A DNA stretch of 64,000 bases from Paramicrobacterium chengjingii (GTDB lineage: Bacteria > Actinomycetota > Actinomycetes > Actinomycetales > Microbacteriaceae). This document shows positions 25,015 through 33,328 of this stretch, one piece after another; position 1 is the first letter of the stretch; every line of letters starts with the position of its first letter. The DNA lies in NCBI RefSeq assembly GCF_011751765.2, contig NZ_CP061169.1, forward strand, positions 1,860,001-1,924,000, written 5' to 3'. Below the pieces are notes generated by a model that did not search any database, was not told where the DNA came from, and saw nothing but the letters and a program-made list of their open reading frames with translations. The position numbers were made by a program, and so were the translations under genes.

Positions 25015-26673
25015 ATGTCTGACCATTCATATGACGCAATCGTCGTTGGGGCTGGGCTCGCCGGCCTTGTCGCAGCGGCAGAGCTCGCCGATTGCGGCCG
25101 ACGCGTCGCCGTGCTCGATCAAGAGCCCCCCAGTTCCTTCGGCGGACAGGCCTGGTGGTCTTTTGGCGGACTCTTTCTCGTCGATTCTCCCGAGCAGCGC
25201 AGAATGGGAATCAGCGACTCTGCCGACCTCGCGTGGCAAGACTGGGAAGGAACAGCCGGGTTCGATCGAGACGAAGACAATTGGGCACAGCGGTGGGCTC
25301 GCGCCTACGTAGATTTTGCCGCAGGCGAAAAGCGTTCGTGGCTGAAGTCCAAGGGAATATCGCTGTTTCCCGTTGTCGGCTGGGCTGAACGCGGGTCAGG
25401 GGCCGCTTTCGGACACGGAAACTCTGTACCTCGATTTCATATCACGTGGGGAACGGGTCCCGGCGTTCTCGACCCGTTCGTTCGCCGCGTCCATGCGGCA
25501 CAAGACGCTGGTCTTGTCGACGTGCTCACGCGACACCGCGTCGACGAGCTGATCATGACGAATGGCTGCGTCACAGGTGTGTCTGGAGCAGTTTTGGCCG
25601 AGGATCGGGTGCCTCGTGGTGTGACGAGTTCTCGCACAGAGGTCGGCAGGTTCGAGTTCTCGTCCCGAACGGTATTGATGAGCACGGGAGGAATCGGAGG
25701 CAACTCCGAACTCGTGCGCAAGCACTGGCCGGAAAGACTCGGACCTGTGCCCCGCAGCATGCTCACCGGTGTGCCCGCCCACGTCGACGGGCGCGGACTC
25801 GCCATCGCAGAAAATGCGGGCGGGCGAATCGTCAATGCCGATCGCATGTGGCATTACACCGAGGGCATCACCAATTGGAATCCCGTTTGGCCCGAACACG
25901 GCATCCGGATTCTTCCCGGCCCATCGTCGCTGTGGCTCGATCCGACAGGTGCACGCCTGCCTGCACCGCTCTTTCCCGGGTTCGATACGCTCGGCACCCT
26001 CACACACCTCACGAGAGCAGGCTTCGACCATTCCTGGTTTGTGCTGACCCAGCGAATCATCGAGAAAGAATTTGCGCTCTCGGGAAGCGAGCAGAATCCA
26101 GACTTGACGGGCAAAGACATCCGGATGGTTCTGGGCAGAGTCGCGCCAGGTGCACCCGGCCCCGTGGAAGCGTTCAAAAAGCACGGTGACGACTTCGTCG
26201 TTGCCGATCGCCTTGACACTCTTCTGGATGGCATGGCCGAACTCGACACGGACGACCAGCTTGATCGCGGCCGTGTCCGCCACGAGATCGAGTGGCGCGA
26301 TCGACAGCTGAACAACAGTTTCTCCAAAGACGCGCAGCTTACCGCCATGCACGGTGCACGCTCGTACCGTGGCGACAAGCTGCTCCGTGCCGCTCCCCCG
26401 CACAAACTGCTTGATCCGAAGGCGGGGCCCCTCATTGCTGTCAAACTGCACCTGCTGACCCGCAAGACGCTTGGCGGGCTGCAGACCGACCTTGACGGTC
26501 GAGTTCTTTCCGCCTCAGGTGAGCCCGTTCCGGGCCTGTATGCGGCAGGAGAGGCATCTGGCTTCGGCGGCGGCGGGCTGCACGGCTACCGTGCTCTCGA
26601 GGGTACGTTCCTCGGCGGTTGCCTGTTCTCTGGACGTACAGCAGGCCGAGCGATGGCCGGAGCTTTGGCGTGA
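25015..26673 (+). CDS. FAD-binding dehydrogenase (fumarate reductase/3-ketosteroid dehydrogenase superfamily)
   Basis: A 552-residue flavoprotein. The dinucleotide-binding fold is DAIVVGAGLAGLVAAAELADCGRRVAVLDQE at the N-terminus. The C-terminal FAD region is GLYAAGEASGFGGGGLHGYRALEGTFLGGCLFSGRTAG. The middle GGQAWWSFGGLF segment is typical of a subgroup annotated as FAD-binding dehydrogenases related to KstD, but the substrate is unknown and it need not act on steroids. AAGGAG precedes ATG 25015. It follows glbO by 27 bases, forming a mscS-glbO-dehydrogenase operon. Confidence 0.85.
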   Translation: MSDHSYDAIVVGAGLAGLVAAAELADCGRRVAVLDQEPPSSFGGQAWWSFGGLFLVDSPEQRRMGISDSADLAWQDWEGTAGFDRDEDNWAQRWARAYVDFAAGEKRSWLKSKGISLFPVVGWAERGSGAAFGHGNSVPRFHITWGTGPGVLDPFVRRVHAAQDAGLVDVLTRHRVDELIMTNGCVTGVSGAVLAEDRVPRGVTSSRTEVGRFEFSSRTVLMSTGGIGGNSELVRKHWPERLGPVPRSMLTGVPAHVDGRGLAIAENAGGRIVNADRMWHYTEGITNWNPVWPEHGIRILPGPSSLWLDPTGARLPAPLFPGFDTLGTLTHLTRAGFDHSWFVLTQRIIEKEFALSGSEQNPDLTGKDIRMVLGRVAPGAPGPVEAFKKHGDDFVVADRLDTLLDGMAELDTDDQLDRGRVRHEIEWRDRQLNNSFSKDAQLTAMHGARSYRGDKLLRAAPPHKLLDPKAGPLIAVKLHLLTRKTLGGLQTDLDGRVLSASGEPVPGLYAAGEASGFGGGGLHGYRALEGTFLGGCLFSGRTAGRAMAGALA

Positions 26674-26675
26674 GC

Positions 26676-27320
26676 TCAGCGTCGGCGCACAAGAACGTGA
26701 CCGCGACGCAGACTCAGGCGAAGCCAATTGCCTGACTGGAGTACACGTGCCGTTTCAGGCTCCGAGATAAACCCCAGGCTGTCTGCAGCGAACGCCGCTC
26801 CGGCTGGAAGCTCCGGTACCTGCGCGATATCTTCGCCCCAGACTGACGCTCTGATTCGCTGCACGACGGGGTCCCCTGCGTCGCGGGGCAGCTCTGATGA
26901 TATGCGCTCGACGCCGGCGCGCGCCGCGCCTGAGAGCACATCGACGTCAATCGATGCGATCTGAGCCCAGCCTGAGCGCGGAGGTGCTATTCCGGTCCAC
27001 GGCGCCTGCACGTCAGACGGTGGCATCGAGAGCCGCGCCGATCCGGTCCCTTCGAGCCGCGCGATGCGCTCGCTGACGGACACCGGGTTCACCGTGCGAT
27101 CGAAGGTGGCATCGCTGTTTTCAGCGTACGTACGCAGTCCGAGGATCGTGGCGCTCTGGTCGAGAATGCCACGCGCATAGAGCACGGGTACGTAGACGGC
27201 GAGTACTCCGCCTGAAGCGAGAAATCGCACAGCATCCGGGTCGACCCGTTTTGCGCGGCCTACAAAGGTGCCCAGGTCCGACACAGCGTCGGTATCGCTC
27301 AATGTGAATGTCTCAGTCAT
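26676..27320 (-). CDS. conserved-looking protein of unknown function
   Basis: A 214-residue soluble protein. No catalytic motif is visible. The N-terminal part is acidic and mixed alpha/beta. The C-terminal part (LQSGNWLRLSLRRGHVLVRRR) is basic. It converges with the flavoprotein gene with only two bases between the stops, and is divergent from tesB. Codon use matches the neighbours, so it is probably a real gene. Confidence 0.65.
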   Translation of the reverse strand: MTETFTLSDTDAVSDLGTFVGRAKRVDPDAVRFLASGGVLAVYVPVLYARGILDQSATILGLRTYAENSDATFDRTVNPVSVSERIARLEGTGSARLSMPPSDVQAPWTGIAPPRSGWAQIASIDVDVLSGAARAGVERISSELPRDAGDPVVQRIRASVWGEDIAQVPELPAGAAFAADSLGFISEPETARVLQSGNWLRLSLRRGHVLVRRR

Positions 27321-27375
27321 CTGCTCCTAAACTTATCTCACGCCGCACCCGTCGGCAGCATCGTGAGGAGAAGCG

Positions 27376-28245
27376 TTGTCAGATCCCATCGACTCATTGC
27401 TCGGAGCCCTTGATCTCGCCGATACTGGTGCTCGCACAAATGAAGACATTTTCACCGGCCCCTCTCAATGGATGCCCCAGGGTCGCGTCTTCGGCGGACA
27501 GGTTCTTGCTCAGTCGATCATGGCTGCAGGACGGACGGTTCCCGATGATCGCTTCATCCATTCAATGCACGGGTACTTTCTGCGTCCCGGCGACGTCGAC
27601 CTGCCCATCACGTTCGCCGTCGACCGCATTCATGATGGTCGATCGTTCATGACGCGACGTACGCAGGCCTATCAGAAAGGCATGCCGATTCTGTCGATGA
27701 TCGCCTCATTCCAAGACGAGGATGCTGGCCTTGACCATGCAGCGCCGATGCCCGATGTCACAGATCCCGATGACCTGCCGAGCGACACTGAGATCTTGGG
27801 CTCGATCGATGATCCGCGCGCGCGTGCGTGGTCTGCCGATCGACCATTTGAGATTCGTCATGCATCCGAGCCGATCTACCTTGCACCGCCTACGCAGAAG
27901 TCCTCCGAACAGATGCTGTGGCTGCGTGCGAACCGAGCGCTTCCCGACGACAGACGACTTCATCAGGCAGCCCTTGCCTATGCGAGCGACTACACGCTGC
28001 TCGAGCCAATCTTGCGCAGTCATGGTTTGAGCTGGCTGACGCCAGGTCTCAAGATGGCGAGCCTTGACCACGCAATGTGGTGGCATCGTGCCGCACGGGT
28101 GGACGAGTGGCTGCTGTACGTGCAGCAGTCACCGAGCGCGACGGGCGGACGCGGGCTCACACAGGGTCGTTTTTATTCGCGTGACGGCAAGCTTGTTGCC
28201 TCGGTCGCTCAAGAGGGAATGGTGCGTGTGCCCCGAAAGTCGTGA
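27376..28245 (+). CDS. tesB: acyl-CoA thioesterase II
   Basis: A 289-residue double-hotdog thioesterase hydrolysing acyl-CoA to free acid and CoA. Signatures: GRVFGGQVLAQSIMAAGRTV; SMHGYFLRPGD; SLDHAMWWHR with the catalytic Asp; and TQGRFYSRDGKLVASVAQEG with the catalytic Gln near the end. Start is TTG 27376 with GAGGAG immediately upstream. Its 3' end converges with a second, unrelated thioesterase gene. Confidence 0.93.
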   Translation: MSDPIDSLLGALDLADTGARTNEDIFTGPSQWMPQGRVFGGQVLAQSIMAAGRTVPDDRFIHSMHGYFLRPGDVDLPITFAVDRIHDGRSFMTRRTQAYQKGMPILSMIASFQDEDAGLDHAAPMPDVTDPDDLPSDTEILGSIDDPRARAWSADRPFEIRHASEPIYLAPPTQKSSEQMLWLRANRALPDDRRLHQAALAYASDYTLLEPILRSHGLSWLTPGLKMASLDHAMWWHRAARVDEWLLYVQQSPSATGGRGLTQGRFYSRDGKLVASVAQEGMVRVPRKS

Positions 28246-28253
28246 TCTCGCGA

Positions 28254-28724
28254 CTATCGCCGTCCAGTGAACGTCACGGGCGCTTCTGCATAGCGCTGCC
28301 ATGCTCGGCGTTCGGCTTCTCGAATGCGACGAGGAGCGCCTGACGAGGCATCCACGAGTACGATCGTGCTTGCCGCGCAGGCTGCCGGCGTGTCACCGTC
28401 GTGTTGTGTGAACACTTCATAGTGCACGTCGAGACTAGCGCCTCCGAGCCGACCGATCCACAGCTGAATATCCAATGGGGCCCGCTGATACGGAATCGGC
28501 TTGCGGTACTCGACCTCATGACGTGCAACGAGTGTCAGCGTCTCCGACCCGGGCTCGGCCTCAATCAGGGCCATTCCCTGATCAATGCTGTCGCCCTCGT
28601 CACCGCTGCGCCAGAAAACCCGCACTCGAGCTTCCTCAAGCACCCGAAGCAACTCCACATTATTCACATGGTTATAGGCGTCGAGGTCTCCCCAGCGGAG
28701 ATGCACCGGAGCATGGACGCGCAT
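28254..28724 (-). CDS. single-hotdog acyl-CoA thioesterase (4HBT/YbgC-like)
   Basis: A 156-residue protein of the 4-hydroxybenzoyl-CoA thioesterase group. The N-terminal motif WGDLDAYNHVNNVELLRVLEEARVRVF contains the active-site Asp and the conserved HVNN. The rest follows the hotdog pattern (LVARHEVEYRKPI). The ATG overlaps the ettA stop by one base (TGATG), so it is co-translated with ettA. The substrate is unknown. Confidence 0.87.
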   Translation of the reverse strand: MRVHAPVHLRWGDLDAYNHVNNVELLRVLEEARVRVFWRSGDEGDSIDQGMALIEAEPGSETLTLVARHEVEYRKPIPYQRAPLDIQLWIGRLGGASLDVHYEVFTQHDGDTPAACAASTIVLVDASSGAPRRIREAERRAWQRYAEAPVTFTGRR

Positions 28725-30406
28725 CAGTCTCGAGTCAGCTTGCGGTACGTCGAACGGTGTGGCTTCGCAGCGTCTGCGCCCAAACGTTCTACCTTGTTCT
28801 GCTCATACGCCTCAAAGTTTCCCTCGAACCAGTACCAGTTTGCCGGGTTCTCGTCTGTACCTTCGTACGCAAGAATATGGGTGGCAATCCGGTCAAGGAA
28901 CCAGCGATCGTGAGTGACGACCACGGCGCAGCCGGGAAACTCCAGAAGTGCGTTCTCGAGGCTCGACAGGGTCTCGACGTCCAGGTCGTTAGTCGGCTCG
29001 TCAAGCAGCAGAAGGTTGCCGCCCTGCTTCAGCGTCAGCGCGAGATTCAGACGGTTGCGCTCACCGCCGGACAGCACTCCTGCGCGCTTCTGCTGATCCG
29101 GGCCCTTGAAGCCGAAGGTGGAGACGTAAGCGCGCGAGGGAATCTCGTTGTTTCCGACCTGAATGTAATCGAGGCCATCTGAAACGACTTCCCACAGCGT
29201 TTTGTTCGGGTCGATTCCGCCTCTGCTCTGATCGACATATGAGATTTTCACCGTCTCGCCGACTTTGAGGTCGCCCCCATCGAGCGGTTCAAAACCGACG
29301 ATGGTCTTGAACAAGGTGGTCTTACCGACTCCGTTGGGGCCGATCACACCGACGATTCCGTTGCGCGGCAACGAAAACGACAGACCGTCGATGAGAACAC
29401 GTTCGCCGAAACCCTTGCGCAGGTTACGGGCCTCAATAACTGTCTGCCCGAGTCGCGGCCCGGCTGGAATCTGAATCTCCTCGAAGTCGAGCTTGCGAGT
29501 CTTCTCGGCCGCAGCGGCCATCTCCTCGTATCGTGCGAGACGCGCCTTCGACTTGGCCTGCCGACCCTTGGTGTTAGAACGCACCCACTCGAGTTCGTCA
29601 GAAAGACGCTTGGAAAGCTTGGCGTCTTTCTTGCCCTGCACGGCGAGACGGTCGCGCTTCTTCTCGAGGTATGTCGAGTAGTTTCCCTCGTACGGGTAAA
29701 GGTGTCCTCTGTCGACCTCAGCGATCCACTCAGCGACGTGGTCAAGGAAGTACCGATCGTGAGTGACAGCAAGCACAGCACCTGGATACTTGGCAAGATG
29801 CTGCTCGAGCCACAGCACGCTCTCGGCGTCTAGATGGTTGGTCGGCTCATCGAGAAGAAGCAGATCTGGCTTCTGCAAAAGCAACTTGCACAGCGCGACG
29901 CGCCGCTTCTCTCCACCGGAGAGCACGCTCACCGTCGCATCAGAAGGCGGGCAGCGCAGCGCGTCCATCGCCTGCTCAAGCTGCGAGTCGAGGTCCCACG
30001 CATCGGCGGCATCAATCTCTTCCTGGAGCTTCCCCATTTCGGCGAGGAGGGCGTCAAAATCAGCATCGGGTTCAGCCATCGCCGCCGAGATCTCGTTGAA
30101 ACGGTCGACTTTGACCTTGATTTCGCCGAGGCCATCTTGAACGTTCTCGAGCACAGAACGGTCCTCGTCGAGTTCCGGCTCCTGCATGAGAATGCCGACG
30201 CTGTACCCGGGGCTGAGCTTGGCCTCACCGTTGCTCGGTGTGTCGAGTCCAGCCATGATCTTGAGGATCGTTGATTTACCGGCGCCGTTCGGGCCGACCA
30301 CGCCGATTTTCGCTCCGGGGAGGAAGGCCATCGTCACGTCGTCGAGAATAACTTTGTCCCCGACTGCTTTGCGCGCGCGGACCATCGAGTAAATGTATTC
30401 GGCCAC
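28724..30406 (-). CDS. ettA: ABC-F translation factor EttA (energy-dependent translational throttle)
   Basis: A 560-residue soluble tandem ATPase that binds the ribosomal E site and gates entry into elongation according to ATP/ADP. Two ABC cassettes: Walker A GPNGAGKS and GPNGVGKT; signatures LSGGEKRRVAL and LSGGERNRLNL; Walker B LLLLDEPTNHLD and LLLLDEPTNDLD. The P-site tRNA interaction linker lies between. Length and sequence match EttA (M. tuberculosis Rv2477c), with ssb upstream as in that genome. Start ATG 30406. Confidence 0.96.
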   Translation of the reverse strand: MAEYIYSMVRARKAVGDKVILDDVTMAFLPGAKIGVVGPNGAGKSTILKIMAGLDTPSNGEAKLSPGYSVGILMQEPELDEDRSVLENVQDGLGEIKVKVDRFNEISAAMAEPDADFDALLAEMGKLQEEIDAADAWDLDSQLEQAMDALRCPPSDATVSVLSGGEKRRVALCKLLLQKPDLLLLDEPTNHLDAESVLWLEQHLAKYPGAVLAVTHDRYFLDHVAEWIAEVDRGHLYPYEGNYSTYLEKKRDRLAVQGKKDAKLSKRLSDELEWVRSNTKGRQAKSKARLARYEEMAAAAEKTRKLDFEEIQIPAGPRLGQTVIEARNLRKGFGERVLIDGLSFSLPRNGIVGVIGPNGVGKTTLFKTIVGFEPLDGGDLKVGETVKISYVDQSRGGIDPNKTLWEVVSDGLDYIQVGNNEIPSRAYVSTFGFKGPDQQKRAGVLSGGERNRLNLALTLKQGGNLLLLDEPTNDLDVETLSSLENALLEFPGCAVVVTHDRWFLDRIATHILAYEGTDENPANWYWFEGNFEAYEQNKVERLGADAAKPHRSTYRKLTRD

Positions 30407-30493
30407 TCTTTTCCCTACACTGCTTTCATGTCCGTGAGACCGCGAGCGGTCTACTGGGCTGATGTCGCGTCAAACTGCCTGTTCACGCGGTAC

Positions 30494-30537
30494 GACGACC
30501 ACCGTACGCTGCCATCGATGGCACGCGGTGCGTCGTC
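30494..30537. repeat. long imperfect palindrome between the lipoprotein gene and ettA
   Basis: The centre TGCCATCGATGGCA (30510-30523) is a perfect 14-base palindrome. The symmetry continues outward through ACCG/CGGT to GACGAC (30494-30499) and GTCGTC (30532-30537) with a few mismatches. It lies in the 193-base gap, about 90 bases before the ettA start and 60 bases after the lipoprotein stop. It could terminate the lipoprotein transcript (no T-tract), be an operator, or fold in an ettA leader. Confidence 0.6.
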
Positions 30538-30599
30538 GCCACCTTCGAGGATAACGTGTCATCCTGCGAGTCGGCGACGTCAGTTGAACGAGTCGAGTG

Positions 30600-31076
30600 C
30601 TACTCGATGTCGCGGGTGTTGCCGATGAGGCACGTGCCCGAGTCAAGGGCGTCCATCACCACGGAGTGATAGCCGCCAACCGCCTCGCCGTTCTGCCCGA
30701 TCAGACACTGATCATTCCATCGCACCGAAAACTGGATGGATTCCGCGCGGTTGCCGACCGTGGAGTAGTCCTCCGTCACTTGCATCGCCGATTTATCAAA
30801 CCCTGCCTCGACAAGGGCATTGATGAAATCCATGCCCATTGCGTCGGGGTTCTCGGCAAGTACGCCTGTGTTGACGGCGTCGAAGTAGCCGAGGTTGTCC
30901 TCTGCAGACCCGTCCGGAACGAGCTCTGTCTGGGCAGGAGGACTCGTCTCTTCGACAGGAGAACCCGTCGACGTCTGCGGCGCTGTCGAGTCAACCGCCG
31001 GCGCGCATCCACAGAGAACCCACGTGAGAAGCAGCGTTCCGCCGAGTGCCCAAAGCCTGGCAGTAGTCCGCCCCAC
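30600..31076 (-). CDS. small secreted lipoprotein of unknown function
   Basis: A 158-residue protein with a lipoprotein signal peptide: basic start (MGRTTAR), hydrophobic core and lipobox LCGC with Cys24 as the lipidated residue. A Ser/Thr/Pro-rich linker follows. The folded domain contains two cysteines (NDQCLIGQ and GTCLIGN), probably a disulfide. It recalls the DUF6993-type lipoproteins found beside ssb/ettA in related genomes, but I cannot confirm the family. Upstream is ssb on the same strand. Confidence 0.72.
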   Translation of the reverse strand: MGRTTARLWALGGTLLLTWVLCGCAPAVDSTAPQTSTGSPVEETSPPAQTELVPDGSAEDNLGYFDAVNTGVLAENPDAMGMDFINALVEAGFDKSAMQVTEDYSTVGNRAESIQFSVRWNDQCLIGQNGEAVGGYHSVVMDALDSGTCLIGNTRDIE

Positions 31077-31146
31077 GCTCTGCCTCCGGTTCCGGCGACA
31101 GAATGCCGCCGGAACCGATTGTAGAAGATCAAGCTGTTCGACGTAC

Positions 31147-31674
31147 TCACGCCGCCTCGACGTTCTCCGTACCGACGCTCACAGAGGGCCAACCGTTGTG
31201 AAAACCTTCGGCAGCGCGCTCAACGAGCTCCGAGGATTGCCCCGACGACGAGTGGGGATCCGAACCAGGCAACTCAGCGTCGTCGCTTGGATCAGCATCT
31301 GACTCCGACTTTTCGACCGCCTCGTTGTGCTTATGAAACGTGGTCGTTCCCCAGGTGAGGTCATGCCCGACTGACGTTGCATCGATGTCGACAGTCATCC
31401 CTTTTCCTGCTTGATTCGACCATTCTCTGAGCCTGACCCGACCCGTGACGACGACGCGGTCTCCCTTGTTCACACTCGCTGCAACGTTCTTGCCGAGATA
31501 CCGGTAGGCGCCAACCGAGTACCAGTTCGTTCCGTACTCGGTCCACACTCCGGTCTGTTTGTCGTACCGGCGCAGGCTCGTCGCCAGGCGAAAATTGCAG
31601 ACAGGCGTGCCCGCGGCGTCTCCCAACTGCGGGGTAGTCCCGACGATCCCGGTGACGGTGATCGTATCGGCCAT
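31147..31674 (-). CDS. ssb: single-stranded DNA-binding protein, second (SsbB-like) paralogue
   Basis: A 175-residue OB-fold protein from ATG 31674, with GAGAGGAG six bases upstream. The fold is seen in TVTGIVGTTPQL...CNFRLATS...YSVGAYRYLGKNVAASVNKGDRVVVTGRVRLREW. The C-terminal tail is acidic and Ser-rich but ends GTENVEAA, lacking the DDDIPF-like tip that replicative SSBs use to recruit partners. Position next to ettA matches M. tuberculosis Rv2478c (SSBb). The frame is open far upstream but that portion is the intergenic region with a large inverted repeat. Confidence 0.9.
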   Translation of the reverse strand: MADTITVTGIVGTTPQLGDAAGTPVCNFRLATSLRRYDKQTGVWTEYGTNWYSVGAYRYLGKNVAASVNKGDRVVVTGRVRLREWSNQAGKGMTVDIDATSVGHDLTWGTTTFHKHNEAVEKSESDADPSDDAELPGSDPHSSSGQSSELVERAAEGFHNGWPSVSVGTENVEAA

Positions 31675-31717
31675 GATTGCTCCTCTCGATAGTGCACCGC
31701 CCGGTCGGGTGGTGCGA

Positions 31718-31758
31718 CTCCGGAGACGACGCTCGTGCCGGATCAGTCGTCTCCGGAG
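31718..31758. repeat. 13-base perfect inverted repeat upstream of ssb
   Basis: CTCCGGAGACGAC (31718-31730) and GTCGTCTCCGGAG (31746-31758) flank a 15-base spacer. It lies 44-84 bases before the ssb start, in the 270-base divergent gap with the aldo/keto reductase gene. It could be a leader hairpin of the ssb mRNA or a double operator. The rest of the gap (31759-31944) shows nothing I can name. Confidence 0.75.
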
Positions 31759-31944
31759 CCGTTCATCGAGTGTGGCGCGCAGTCGACGCGCACATCGTGG
31801 CTCGTCAGAAGATTGTGGGGCCTCGCACACAGACGGGCTGCTGTGGACGAACGATCGGCGACGACTTGTGTCACCCACGTTGCCGTACGGAGTGCACGGG
31901 CCATGGGTTGCAGCGTGCTCCCAATAAGTCACTAACATAACGTC

Positions 31945-32952
31945 ATGACCTTTATCGCCGACGATTCCCGGTACGATTCCATGCGCTATCGAAGGGCGGG
32001 CGCTTCCGGCCTGCGCCTTCCTGAGCTTTCGCTTGGCCTCTGGCACAACTTTGGCGATGAACGTCCGATTGAAACGCAGAGAGCGATCGTGCGCCGGGCG
32101 TTCGATCTTGGCGTGACGCACTTCGATCTCGCGAATAATTACGGGCCGCCTGCCGGAAGCGCCGAAAGCAATTTCGGGCATATTCTCGCGACAGACCTTG
32201 CGGCGTATCGTGATGAGATCATTATTTCGAGCAAGGCCGGTTATTACATGTGGCCGGGTCCCTATGGCGAGTGGGGGTCGCGAAAGAACCTGCTCGCGTC
32301 ACTCGATCGCAGCCTTCGCAGACTCGGTGTCGACTACGTCGATGTCTTCTACTCGCATCGTCCAGACCCAGAAACGCCCATCGAAGAGACGATGGGAGCT
32401 CTGGCTTCGGCCGTTCATGCAGGCAAGGCCTTATATGTCGGCATTTCCAACTATTCGCCGGAACAGACGGATGCCGCTGCGGCTGCGCTCGCTGAGCACA
32501 AGGTTCCACTTGTGCTGCACCAGCCCTCGTACAGCATGTTCAACCGTCATGTCGAACGTGGCCTGTTCCCCGTGCTCGATCGCACCGGAAGTGGCTGCGT
32601 CGTCTTTTCCCCGCTCTCGCAGGGACTGCTCACGAACCGCTATCTCGACGGCAGCATTCCTTCGGATTCTCGCGCTGCCACAAGTCCGTTCCTCTCTCCC
32701 GAGCGATTGGATGCAACATATCTCGAGCGTGCGCGCGCCCTCGATGAGATCGCGTCGTCACGAGGACAGAGTCTCGCCCAGTTGGCCCTGGCGTGGATTC
32801 TGCGGCAGAGCAATGTCACATCCGCGTTGGTTGGAGCCTCGTCTGTCGCGCAACTGGAACAGAACATCGCTGCGCTCGACGCCCCTGCGCTCACAAACGA
32901 TGAAATCAGCGCCATCGAACCCTTCGCCGTCGACGGAACGGGACGGGGCTGA
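31945..32952 (+). CDS. aldo/keto reductase of the L-glyceraldehyde-3-phosphate reductase (YghZ/AKR14) type
   Basis: A 335-residue TIM-barrel NADPH reductase. Catalytic residues: Asp in HFDLANNYGP, Tyr of the same motif, Lys in IIISSKAGYYMWPGPYG and His in DVFYSHRPDP. The SSKAGYYMWPGPYGEWGSRKNLLASLDRSL segment and length match the YghZ group, which detoxifies L-glyceraldehyde 3-phosphate and methylglyoxal. Single gene, divergent from ssb. Confidence 0.9.
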   Translation: MTFIADDSRYDSMRYRRAGASGLRLPELSLGLWHNFGDERPIETQRAIVRRAFDLGVTHFDLANNYGPPAGSAESNFGHILATDLAAYRDEIIISSKAGYYMWPGPYGEWGSRKNLLASLDRSLRRLGVDYVDVFYSHRPDPETPIEETMGALASAVHAGKALYVGISNYSPEQTDAAAAALAEHKVPLVLHQPSYSMFNRHVERGLFPVLDRTGSGCVVFSPLSQGLLTNRYLDGSIPSDSRAATSPFLSPERLDATYLERARALDEIASSRGQSLAQLALAWILRQSNVTSALVGASSVAQLEQNIAALDAPALTNDEISAIEPFAVDGTGRG

Positions 32953-33030
32953 CCGTCTTCCTCTGAATGTCGGTGGTCGCCCGTACCGTTGAGTCACAGC
33001 ACGGGGCCGGCCTTGACATTGGGAGGGATT

Positions 33031-33261
33031 ATGCAGTCAACACTTGCACGCGGACGTCATGCTGAGACGATCCGCATCAATGACTACCTGTGGCGTGTCA
33101 CCGCGCCCGATGGCTTCGTTTTCGGGCACGTCGAACGGGTGCCGACGCCCGAGGGCGACCGCTACGAGTCGAAGCGCTATCAGCTCGCAGCAGCGCGTTT
33201 CGTCTCCGTCGGGCGTTTCTGGAACTTCACCGACGCCGTCGGCTCGCTTCGGCACGGGTAG
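33031..33261 (+). CDS. small basic protein of unknown function
   Basis: A 76-residue protein from ATG 33031, preceded by GGGAGG at good spacing. It has a compact alpha/beta pattern (INDYLWRVTAPDGFVFGHVERVP...YESKRYQLAAARFVSVGRFWNFTDAVGSLRHG) and no cysteine, membrane segment or known motif. It is not recognised. The strong ribosome site supports a real gene. Confidence 0.65.
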   Translation: MQSTLARGRHAETIRINDYLWRVTAPDGFVFGHVERVPTPEGDRYESKRYQLAAARFVSVGRFWNFTDAVGSLRHG

Positions 33262-33328
33262 GTGACTTTTCACAACCACCACGGCATGGCTCCCGACAGT
33301 GGAGCCCCGCCCGGGTTATCGTTCGGAC

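Noticed and set aside
25396..26451. 351-codon minus-strand frame inside the FAD dehydrogenase gene
   Set aside because: Antisense shadow; the dehydrogenase has clear FAD-binding motifs at both ends on the plus strand.
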